Assembly: GCA_027008965.1 (NCBI GenBank)
Contig: JALVDN010000024.1
Span: 1 to 5,761 of the forward strand
DNA length: 5,761 nt
Source of the DNA: Flavobacteriales bacterium
Lineage (GTDB): Bacteria > Bacteroidota > Bacteroidia > Flavobacteriales > Flavobacteriaceae
Reading direction: 5' to 3'
This document shows positions 1-5,761 of the stretch, in pieces. Numbering within the stretch: position 1 is the first letter of the stretch; each line of letters starts with the position of its first letter. Made by a program: the position numbers and the translations under genes. Under the pieces are notes generated by a model. That model ran no database searches and had not been told where the DNA came from. It was given only the letters and a program-made list of their open reading frames with translations.

Positions 1-358
1 ACAATTTGGAAATCCCTCTGATTTTCAAATAGCTTTCCAAATCATCGTTAGTGGCTTCAAAAGCCGAATATCCGTCATCCGTCTCACCCGTTCCTTTGAG
101 AAAAACTTTTTGAATGGATGAAATGTTTAATGATTCGGGGAATTTTGCTCCGTGGGTTCCACGAATACAATGAGGTGGCCATTTTTCAAAATGTTTGGTA
201 ACGGCAGGATGCCAATCTTTGGATGCCAAAACCACTTTAAATCTTTCTTGTAATTTATTGATAGGCGCAATCACTTCATCACCCCGTGGAACAGCCAATG
301 CTCCTCCGGGTAAAAAATCATTTTGTACATCTACAATAAAAAGGGCCGCATTTTTCAT
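1..358 (-). CDS. pncA: Nicotinamidase (PncA), 3' part cut off by the window edge
   Basis: This gene encodes an isochorismatase-fold amidohydrolase that hydrolyses nicotinamide to nicotinate and ammonia, the entry step of the deamidating NAD salvage route; it should be cytosolic. Only the first 119 codons are visible, against roughly 180-215 residues for the family. The N-terminus reads MKNAALFIVDVQNDFLPGG, with the catalytic Asp at residue 10. Metal-site residues follow as DWH (D48, H50), H56 and the H63 of WPPHC, and the catalytic Lys is K88 in the FLKG motif. A YSAFE segment comes next, as in E. coli and Mycobacterium PncA. The catalytic Cys lies beyond position 1 and cannot be checked. The ATG at 356-358 overlaps the pncB stop codon as ATGA, which fixes the start and suggests translational coupling. 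The product of this enzyme is the substrate of PncB. Generic isochorismatase-family hydrolases are the alternative, but the metal motif and neighbour make PncA much more likely. Confidence 0.94.
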   Translation of the reverse strand, partial: MKNAALFIVDVQNDFLPGGALAVPRGDEVIAPINKLQERFKVVLASKDWHPAVTKHFEKWPPHCIRGTHGAKFPESLNISSIQKVFLKGTGETDDGYSAFEATNDDLESYLKIRGISKL

Positions 359-1782
359 TTGCTTAAAAATTTTTGTATGAGTGTTTGTCTTAAATCAAAA
401 AGTTTTTTACTTATACCGACTTTGTAAATGTGAGGATTTTCAAAACGTTTGGTTTCTTCCGGAACCCTTTTCAAGCGTTTTTTTCTAAATTCCGAAATTC
501 GATGTACGTCTTCTTCAATATTCAAAATTTTTCCGTTCCGCATCACCGGATGCCTCAGTTTTTCATATTTTAAATTTTTAATGGCTGTGTTTTTAAAAGC
601 ATAATCCGGATGATAAATTATATCCACCTCATCTATTTTTTCACCTTCCAAAATAATCGCATCTCTATAAAACATATTTTTATCATCATATATACGATAT
701 AATTCTTTGTTTCCGGGAAGTGATATCTTGGCTATGTCTTCTGAAATCTTCAATCGGGGTTGTCCGTCGAACCATGCTAATTTATATACACCGTCCAATG
801 CCGGGCATCCTTTTGAAACAGCAAGTTTGGTGCCCACACCGAACCCGTCTAGCTGAGCCTTTTGCAGATTTAAACTTCTTATCAAAAATTCATCCAAAGA
901 GTTGGATGCAATGATTTTGACATACTTCAATCCCGCTTCATCCAGCATTCTTCTGGCTTGTCTGGACAAAAATGCCATATCGCCGCTATCAATCCTGATG
1001 GCATGTAGTTTATAACCTTCCCGCTCAAGTTCTTTAGCCACTTGGATAGCATTCGGGACCCCTGATTTCAACGTATCATAAGTATCCACAAGCAAAGTGG
1101 CTTTATCCGGGTAAACTTGGACGTAAGCCCTGAACGCTTGTAATTCATCATCAAAAGCTTGAATCCAGGAATGTGCCATGGTGCCTATGGCTTGTAAATG
1201 ATACCTTCTGGCGGCTTCGGTGTTGGAGGTTCCTATTGCTCCACCTATTACTGCCGCTCTTGAAGCATGAAGTGAAGCCCATCCTTGAGCTCTTCGCAAC
1301 CCGAAATCCATGAAACTTTGATGGGGTTGAAGAACGCTTTCTATACGAGACGCACGGGTGGCAATGAGCGATTGAAAGTTAAGAAAATTAAGCAAAAGAC
1401 TTTCAATAAGTTGGGTTTCTATAATACTCCCTCGGACGGTTACAACAGGTTCATTATTAAAAATAATTTCACCTTCACGTGGGGCTATGATTTCACCGCG
1501 AAATTTGAAGTTTTGCAAATAAGACAAAAAAGCGGGCTTAAATCCCAAGCGCTCTAAATAGTCCAATTCTTCTTCGGAATAGATGAAACTTTCCAGGGCA
1601 TGAAGCAAATCGCTTAAACCCGCAAAAACCACGTAACCGTTTCCACAGGGCATGGAACGGAAAAAATAATCAAACACCGCTTTCTTTTCATGCATTCCAT
1701 TATAGTAATAGGCTTGCGCCATCGTAAGCTCGTAAAAGTCAGTGTACAGCCCGTAGTTTGTTAATAATCCGGCTTTTTTCAT
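355..1782 (-). CDS. pncB: Nicotinate phosphoribosyltransferase (PncB)
   Basis: This 475-residue cytosolic enzyme joins nicotinate to PRPP, with ATP hydrolysis, to give nicotinate mononucleotide, the committed Preiss-Handler step of NAD salvage. The length suits the long bacterial/human-like NAPRT subfamily. Recognisable motifs in order are TDFYELTM (14-21), the RSMPCGNGYVVFAGL segment (42-56), FGLRRAQG (160-167), GTMAHSW (200-206), DTYDT (233-237), IRIDSGDMA (263-271), ASNSLDE (292-298) and DGFGVGT (312-318). H204 in GTMAHSW sits where the family has its autophosphorylated His. The C-terminal NPHIYKVGIS stretch (449-458) is also typical, so the protein looks full length and intact. The ATG at 1780-1782 is 8 bases after the upstream peptidase stop and is preceded by an A-rich stretch with no strong Shine-Dalgarno, which is usual in Bacteroidota. 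Its TGA stop overlaps the pncA start. Confidence 0.96.
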   Translation of the reverse strand: MKKAGLLTNYGLYTDFYELTMAQAYYYNGMHEKKAVFDYFFRSMPCGNGYVVFAGLSDLLHALESFIYSEEELDYLERLGFKPAFLSYLQNFKFRGEIIAPREGEIIFNNEPVVTVRGSIIETQLIESLLLNFLNFQSLIATRASRIESVLQPHQSFMDFGLRRAQGWASLHASRAAVIGGAIGTSNTEAARRYHLQAIGTMAHSWIQAFDDELQAFRAYVQVYPDKATLLVDTYDTLKSGVPNAIQVAKELEREGYKLHAIRIDSGDMAFLSRQARRMLDEAGLKYVKIIASNSLDEFLIRSLNLQKAQLDGFGVGTKLAVSKGCPALDGVYKLAWFDGQPRLKISEDIAKISLPGNKELYRIYDDKNMFYRDAIILEGEKIDEVDIIYHPDYAFKNTAIKNLKYEKLRHPVMRNGKILNIEEDVHRISEFRKKRLKRVPEETKRFENPHIYKVGISKKLFDLRQTLIQKFLSK

Positions 1783-1790
1783 TGGAATCT

Positions 1791-3083
1791 TTATTTTTTC
1801 ATGAGCTCCTCTATCTCATCCGCTTCAATGGGAATGTCAGCCATCAAATTAAACGGTTCTCCTTCCTCCTGAACTACATAATCATCTTCCAATCTGATTC
1901 CGAACCCTTCTTCCGGTATATATATCCCAGGTTCAACCGTAAGTACCATTCCCGGTTGAATGGGTTCTTCCAAGATGCCATAATCATGTGTATCCAATCC
2001 GAGATGATGTGAAGTTCCATGCATAAAATATTTTTTATAAGCCGGCCATTCCGGGTTTTGATTTTTCACCTCATACAATGTAAGAAGCTTTAATTTGATT
2101 AATTCCTCCGTCATATATTCTCCGACGATTTTGTGATATTCAGGAATGGTAATGCCAGGCTTAAGCAATCTGGCTGCCTTGTTTTTTACACGTAAAACGG
2201 CGTTATACACTTCTTTTTGCCGGGGCGTGAATTTTCCATTGGCAGGAATGGTTCTTGTGAGATCGGAAGACCAATTGCCGTATTCGGCGCCTACATCAAT
2301 GAGGACCAAATCACCATCTTTTATAATTTGATCATTTTGAATGTAATGCAACACATTAGCATTGGCTCCCGAGGCTATGATGGGCGTATAGGCAAATCCT
2401 TTGGAACCTCTACGTAGAAACGCTCTCGCAAACTCGGCTTCTATTTCATATTCAAATAACCCGGGTTTCATCACTTGAAGAACATGTATAAAACCCGCTT
2501 TGGTTATATCACAGGCTTTTTGAATTTGGCTTATTTCTTCAGGCTCTTTGATAGAACGCAAACGTTGAAGTATCGGATTACTTCGTTCGTATTTATGGGC
2601 CGGAAATTGTTGTTTGGCCCATTTGATAAACCTGTCCTCACGTGTCTCCACCGGATTATCCGCACGATAATGTTCGTTTAAATTAAAATAAATGTGTTCT
2701 GCATATCGCATGAGGTTTTTGAAAATGTTTTCAAATTCATGCGTCCAAAATATGGTTTGGATTCCGGTAAGCTCACGGGCCTTTTCTTTAGTCAATTTTT
2801 CACCCTCCCAGACTTTTATATGGTCATTGGTTTCTCTCAAAAAAAGAATCTCTTTGAATTTATCTTCAGGCGCATCGGGAAATAGTAAAAGGATGGATTC
2901 TTCTTGATCTACACCGGTCAAGTAAAAAATATCCCTGTGTTGTTGGAAAGGAAGCGTGCTGTCTGCACTTATGGGATATATATCATTTGAATTGAAAACA
3001 GCAATGGATGAAGGTTTGAGATGTGCAACAAATTTTTTTCTGTTTTTTTTATATAATTCGGCAGGAAGAGGTTGATATCTCAT
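1791..3083 (-). CDS. pepP: Aminopeptidase P (Xaa-Pro aminopeptidase), M24B family
   Basis: This 430-residue metallopeptidase should remove the N-terminal residue from peptides whose second residue is proline. No signal peptide or membrane segment is visible, so it is probably cytosolic. Residues about 5-140 form the aminopeptidase P N-terminal domain, including the HRDIFYLTG segment (49-57). Residues about 180-415 form the pita-bread M24 catalytic domain. All five expected dinuclear metal ligands are present: D263 (LIDVGAEYG), D274 (SSDLTRT), H359 (MHGTSHHLG), E384 (TVEPGIYI) and E399 (GIRLED). The accessory histidines H246, H355 and H366 match H243, H350 and H361 of E. coli PepP. The spacing between the two glutamates is 15 residues, against 23 in E. 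coli, so one loop is shorter. The start has an A-rich leader without Shine-Dalgarno. The gene follows a terminator and promoter-like site and leads directly into pncB, 8 bases downstream. A prolidase is the main alternative, but the N-terminal domain favours aminopeptidase P. The symbol is by homology. Confidence 0.94.
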   Translation of the reverse strand: MRYQPLPAELYKKNRKKFVAHLKPSSIAVFNSNDIYPISADSTLPFQQHRDIFYLTGVDQEESILLLFPDAPEDKFKEILFLRETNDHIKVWEGEKLTKEKARELTGIQTIFWTHEFENIFKNLMRYAEHIYFNLNEHYRADNPVETREDRFIKWAKQQFPAHKYERSNPILQRLRSIKEPEEISQIQKACDITKAGFIHVLQVMKPGLFEYEIEAEFARAFLRRGSKGFAYTPIIASGANANVLHYIQNDQIIKDGDLVLIDVGAEYGNWSSDLTRTIPANGKFTPRQKEVYNAVLRVKNKAARLLKPGITIPEYHKIVGEYMTEELIKLKLLTLYEVKNQNPEWPAYKKYFMHGTSHHLGLDTHDYGILEEPIQPGMVLTVEPGIYIPEEGFGIRLEDDYVVQEEGEPFNLMADIPIEADEIEELMKK

Positions 3084-3099
3084 AATTATTAGTTTTATT

Positions 3100-3107
3100 C
3101 AAAGGTA
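3100..3107 (-). promoter_or_regulatory. Bacteroidota-type -7 promoter element for the pepP-pncB-pncA unit
   Basis: The minus strand reads TACCTTTG here, an exact match to the TAnnTTTG -7 consensus of Bacteroidota primary-sigma promoters. It lies between the upstream terminator and the pepP ATG (3081-3083), which is where a promoter is expected. Transcription would start near 3093-3097, leaving a leader of only about 10-15 bases. The upstream -33 element is poor: only a T-rich GGTTTATTT stretch (3121-3129) is visible, with no clear TTTG. No operator or riboswitch-like structure fits in the short leader. Confidence 0.6.
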
Positions 3108-3148
3108 TTAAATCATAAAGAAATAAACCTGATGATTCTAATATTTTT

Positions 3149-3181
3149 TAAAGAAAAAGCCACCCTCATGGGGCGGCTTTT
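3149..3181 (-). terminator. Intrinsic terminator of the T9SS protein gene
   Basis: On the minus strand the transcript can form a stem of AAAAGCCGCCC with GGGUGGCUUUU, containing one G-U wobble, closed by a five-base CAUGA loop and followed by a U-rich tail (UUUUUCUUU including the stem end). It begins about 20 bases after the TGA at 3202-3204. On the plus strand the wobble becomes an A-C mismatch and no plus-strand gene leads into it, so it serves minus-strand transcription. It separates the secreted-protein gene from the peptidase/NAD-salvage operon. Confidence 0.88.
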
Positions 3182-3201
3182 ATAATCTAAAGAAATGAAT
3201 A

Positions 3202-5761
3202 TCACTCTTTGATTAACTTATAGGTTCCTTTAACATCATCCATATAAACATTCATTAAATATATTCCTTTGGGTAGTTGAGTAATATTGATTCTACCTTC
3301 TTTATTTATGTTTTCGGCAGTATATATAACCTGTCCTGCCAAGGTTGTAATTTCGATTTTGGTAATGTCTTTATCGGCTTGGAAAGTAATTTCTCCATTT
3401 GTGGGATTAGGGAAAAATCCAAAACCTTGCGCTTCCAAGTCTTCTATACCGACATTAGGATTATAAGCACATACACCAATTTCTCCATACGCATTATTTC
3501 CATATTCCCATACTCTGATGTAAACGGTTTCTCCGGGTGTTCTACCGGTCAGATCTATTTTTGAGAATAATCCTGCTCCACCGTCATCATTACATTCTAT
3601 AAGTGTTAAGTTTGAACAATCTCCACTATATACAGCCATTCCCGTATCACTCACACCACTTCCTGATACAGAAGAAGTTTCGATGGTTAAGTTTCCATCC
3701 TGAGGAACAACCGCCGAGAACCATAAATCTCCACCATTATAACTTGCACAACCGGGGCTAGGAACGCCCGAATCGGAAGCCGCACTATTGTCGGCAGTAA
3801 CAGGGTTACATGATGCCGAAACACTCAGAGCAATGGCACCGCTACATACATCATTAGCGGGAGGATTAGGGCCTTCTTCCAATACAATTGTAAAGTCTCC
3901 GGCATTAAAATCATCATGCCAAACTTGTAGAATATAAGTTTGACCCGGCGTTAATCCAGAAGCAAGTTTCACGGAACTGTTTCCGAAACAGTTGATTTCA
4001 TTACCATTACAAGCATCGTAAATGGCGGCTTCAATGGATGAACCGTTTGCTCCACCGGTTATAATTTTAACACTTCCATTTGAAGGAGCAGTAAAGGAAT
4101 AGAACAAGTCTAAATTAGTTCCGAAACTATCACATGATGTGTGCCCCATACTACTTTGGGTTGCCGCCAAAGTTGAAGCATTGGTTTCATTTCCGGCTCC
4201 ACCACCGGCAGGATAAACTGTTAAGTTTTCTGCATTTGAACAGTCGTCATTAGGTGGACCTGAAGGACCTTCTTCCAATACAATTGTAAAGTCTCCGGCA
4301 TTAAAATCATCATGCCAAACTTGTAGAATATAAGTTTGACCCGGCGTCAATCCAGTAGCAAGTTTCACGGAACTATTTCCGAAACAGTTTATTTCATTAC
4401 CATTACAAGCATCGTAAATGGCGGCTTCAATAGATGAACCATTGGCTCCACCTGTTATAATTTTAACACTACCATTTGCTGGAGCAGTGAAAGAATAAAA
4501 TACATCCAAATTGGTTCCGAAACTATCGCATGATGTATGAGCCATGGAACTGGGTGTGGCACTTGTTGTTGAAGCGTTGGTTTCATTTCCGGCTCCACCT
4601 CCGGCAGGATAAACTGTTAAGTTTTCTGCATTTGAACAGTCGTCGTTAGGCGGAGGTGGTGGAGTTTCCTCCAAAGCTACAGTAAATTCACCTTTATTAA
4701 AATCATCATGCCAAAGTTGAAGGATATATGTTTGACCAGGGGTGAGTCCTCCGGCTCTTTTATGTGTTCCTGTCCCAAAACAATAAAGTTCATTTCCGTT
4801 ACAAGCATCATAAATAGCCGCTTCAATATAAGCTCCATTCGCTCCTCCTGTTAAGATATCAACAGAACCTCCCGAAGGCGCAGTAAAGGAATAAAACACA
4901 TCCAAATTTGTACCCGTATTATCACATGAAGTTTGTGCCATGGAACTGGGCGTTGCATCAAAAGTATCTCCAGGCGTTTCATTACCTGCAGAACCACCTA
5001 CCGGGTAAACCGTCAAATTGATTGCATTGGCACAATCATCATTGGCAGGGGGAGGTCCGGCGGTTCTGCCTGTTGCAGGGCCGGCCCATGCACTTAGATT
5101 GTAGGTTCTACACATGGTTCGAACATATACATCATAGTAGGTGGCAGGGTTAAGTCCCGTAATTTGATATGATGTTCCGGTTACTTGAGTGGGAGTAGCC
5201 GTAGTAGGATCAAATCCTTGAGGCCCCCAAACAATTTCATAATCATCAACACCAGATATACCATCCCATGAAACATCTAAAGTGGTTTGTGTATATGCAT
5301 CAATACTTACATTTTGAGGGGGATTACAATAAGGCATATTTTGAACGGTAAAATCATCCACATAAAAATCATGTGCATGGTCTCCAGTATATTTAAAAGC
5401 AATGTAAACGGTTTGTCCGTCAAAAGAACTCAAGTCAAAAGCGGCTTCATTCCATTGATTCCATGTTGTATATACCGCCGGATCAAATTCGGCTAACTCG
5501 GTGAAATCTCCGGGATTTTGAATGGGATCATTTGAACCGCTTGATATAAAAACTCCCGAGTAGTTATAAGCATAAGACCATTTTTCCCTCCAATAAAAAA
5601 CCAATTCTTGACTGGATCCCACAACAATGGGAGGAGAAACAATCCATGAAGTGGATTCTTGAGCAATATCTTCTCCCATGTGCGCCAAAAAATTCTCTTG
5701 ACTTCTGGCAATACCTGCATCCTGAACAACTACAAATCCCGGGTCATCATTTTGGGTTGTA
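3202..5761 (-). CDS. Multidomain T9SS-exported surface or secreted protein with four tandem repeats (5' end outside window)
   Basis: The frame is open from the right edge to a TGA at 3202-3204, giving 852 visible codons with no stop. The N-terminus, including any signal peptide and catalytic domain, is missing. Visible domains in order are: a cleaved-adhesin/choice-of-anchor J-like beta domain (about 5335-5760, ending in FYVDDFTV); a fibronectin type III domain (about 5059-5328, with GLNPATYYDVYVRT); four beta-sandwich repeats (3457-5043) resembling the bacterial pre-peptidase C-terminal (PPC) fold; and a T9SS type A sorting domain (3205-3444). The architecture is that of a protein carried across the outer membrane by T9SS and then cell-anchored or released. 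FnIII and PPC-like modules usually act as spacers or binding modules, so the biochemical role must be set by the missing N-terminal part; adhesin, protease or other hydrolase are all possible. A TTG at 5686-5688 could be read as a start, but it lies inside a beta domain and the frame continues upstream. A terminator follows the stop closely. Confidence 0.9.
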   Translation of the reverse strand, partial: TTQNDDPGFVVVQDAGIARSQENFLAHMGEDIAQESTSWIVSPPIVVGSSQELVFYWREKWSYAYNYSGVFISSGSNDPIQNPGDFTELAEFDPAVYTTWNQWNEAAFDLSSFDGQTVYIAFKYTGDHAHDFYVDDFTVQNMPYCNPPQNVSIDAYTQTTLDVSWDGISGVDDYEIVWGPQGFDPTTATPTQVTGTSYQITGLNPATYYDVYVRTMCRTYNLSAWAGPATGRTAGPPPANDDCANAINLTVYPVGGSAGNETPGDTFDATPSSMAQTSCDNTGTNLDVFYSFTAPSGGSVDILTGGANGAYIEAAIYDACNGNELYCFGTGTHKRAGGLTPGQTYILQLWHDDFNKGEFTVALEETPPPPPNDDCSNAENLTVYPAGGGAGNETNASTTSATPSSMAHTSCDSFGTNLDVFYSFTAPANGSVKIITGGANGSSIEAAIYDACNGNEINCFGNSSVKLATGLTPGQTYILQVWHDDFNAGDFTIVLEEGPSGPPNDDCSNAENLTVYPAGGGAGNETNASTLAATQSSMGHTSCDSFGTNLDLFYSFTAPSNGSVKIITGGANGSSIEAAIYDACNGNEINCFGNSSVKLASGLTPGQTYILQVWHDDFNAGDFTIVLEEGPNPPANDVCSGAIALSVSASCNPVTADNSAASDSGVPSPGCASYNGGDLWFSAVVPQDGNLTIETSSVSGSGVSDTGMAVYSGDCSNLTLIECNDDGGAGLFSKIDLTGRTPGETVYIRVWEYGNNAYGEIGVCAYNPNVGIEDLEAQGFGFFPNPTNGEITFQADKDITKIEITTLAGQVIYTAENINKEGRINITQLPKGIYLMNVYMDDVKGTYKLIKE
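3205..3444 (-). other. T9SS type A C-terminal sorting domain
   Basis: The last 80 residues of the large protein form a short Ig-like sorting signal. A GIEDL linker leads into the hallmark FFPNPTNGEITF motif, followed by alternating strands ITKIEITTLAGQVIYT and INITQLPKGIYLMNVYM and a closing GTYKLIKE. This matches the Por secretion-tail/TIGR04183 pattern, which is recognised by the type IX translocon and normally removed by the PorU sortase. It is the best single indicator that the source is a Bacteroidota and that the protein is exported past the outer membrane. Confidence 0.93.
3457..5043 (-). repeat. Four tandem protein repeats with a 132-residue (396-base) period
   Basis: Units lie at 4648-5043, 4252-4647, 3856-4251 and 3457-3855, read right to left. 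Each opens with ND[DV]C, and the opening cysteines are exactly 132 residues apart in all three intervals. Units 1-3 share the core motifs NLTVYP, GTNLD.FYSFTAP, GGANG, IEAAIYDACNGNE, GLTPGQTYILQ.WHDDFN and FTV/IxLEE. They also share four cysteines at relative positions 0, +36, +77 and +84. Unit 4 is diverged (DLWFSAVVPQDG, GETVYIRVWEYG) but keeps four comparable cysteines and adds two more. Proline-rich linkers join the units. The pattern resembles PPC-like beta-sandwich modules forming an extended stalk. Confidence 0.92.
3856..4647 (-). repeat. Recently duplicated or homogenised pair of repeat units
   Basis: Units 2 (4252-4647) and 3 (3856-4251) are direct 396-base repeats. Outside the proline/glycine linkers their proteins differ at only 7 of 128 residues. 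At DNA level an 80-base stretch (3872-3951 and 4268-4347) is identical including silent sites, whereas roughly 4040-4180 against its partner carries many substitutions. Unit 1 is clearly more distant, so the 2/3 duplication or conversion is the most recent event in the array. Confidence 0.9.

Noticed and set aside
1285..1557. Plus-strand open frame of 90 codons opposite pncB
   Set aside because: It lies wholly antisense to conserved PncB motifs, its translation has no recognisable domain, and it has no promoter or ribosome-binding context.
3155..3181. Bidirectional terminator
   Set aside because: There is no plus-strand gene to terminate, and the plus-strand stem carries an A-C mismatch where the minus-strand RNA has a G-U pair.
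3277..3564. Plus-strand open frame of 95 codons opposite the T9SS tail
   Set aside because: It is antisense to the well-supported sorting domain and to repeat unit 4, and its composition is that of a reverse-complement shadow.
3457..5043. CRISPR-like or mobile-element repeats
   Set aside because: The 396-base period is in frame and codes for protein modules throughout; there are no short spacers, inverted ends or transposase.
5686..5688. TTG as the start codon of the large secreted protein
   Set aside because: The same frame continues without a stop for 24 more codons to the window edge, and the TTG lies inside a beta domain with no signal peptide after it. It is an internal Leu codon.
5493..5729. 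Minus-strand open frame of 78 codons overlapping the secreted protein gene
   Set aside because: It is an out-of-frame shadow of the same strand; the overlapped frame encodes a recognisable domain.
1..5761. A novel defence, toxin or other undescribed system
   Set aside because: Every substantial stretch is explained by known families: nicotinamidase, NAPRT, M24B peptidase and T9SS cargo. The only sizeable gap, 118 bases, holds a terminator and a promoter-like site.

Overview
The window looks like a piece of a Bacteroidota chromosome, most likely from a flavobacterium-like lineage. The evidence is a large secreted protein ending in a type A type IX secretion (T9SS) sorting domain, AT-rich DNA, start codons without clear Shine-Dalgarno sequences, and a TAnnTTTG promoter element. 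T9SS is known only from the Bacteroidota/FCB group. All four supported genes lie on the minus strand, so transcription runs from high to low coordinates.

Layout in transcription order. From the right edge (5761) to 3202 is the 3' portion of a large multidomain exported protein. It holds a cleaved-adhesin/choice-of-anchor-type beta domain, a fibronectin type III domain, four beta-sandwich repeats spaced exactly 132 residues apart, and a T9SS sorting tail. Its true start lies outside the window. The 118-base gap after it (3084-3201) contains a strong intrinsic terminator for that gene and then a TAnnTTTG promoter element for the next unit.

The next unit is a tight operon. First comes an M24B aminopeptidase P (1791-3083). 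Eight bases later comes nicotinate phosphoribosyltransferase, pncB (355-1782). The pncB stop overlaps the start of nicotinamidase, pncA (358 to beyond position 1), in an ATGA arrangement. PncA converts nicotinamide to nicotinate and PncB converts nicotinate to nicotinate mononucleotide, so the two downstream genes encode consecutive steps of NAD salvage by the Preiss-Handler route. The role of the peptidase in this operon is not evident from the sequence.

I see no RNA gene, insertion sequence, CRISPR array, phage gene or defence system. The most notable features are the repeat array, with two units partly homogenised at DNA level, and the coupled pncB-pncA pair. I do not find convincing evidence of a previously undescribed system.
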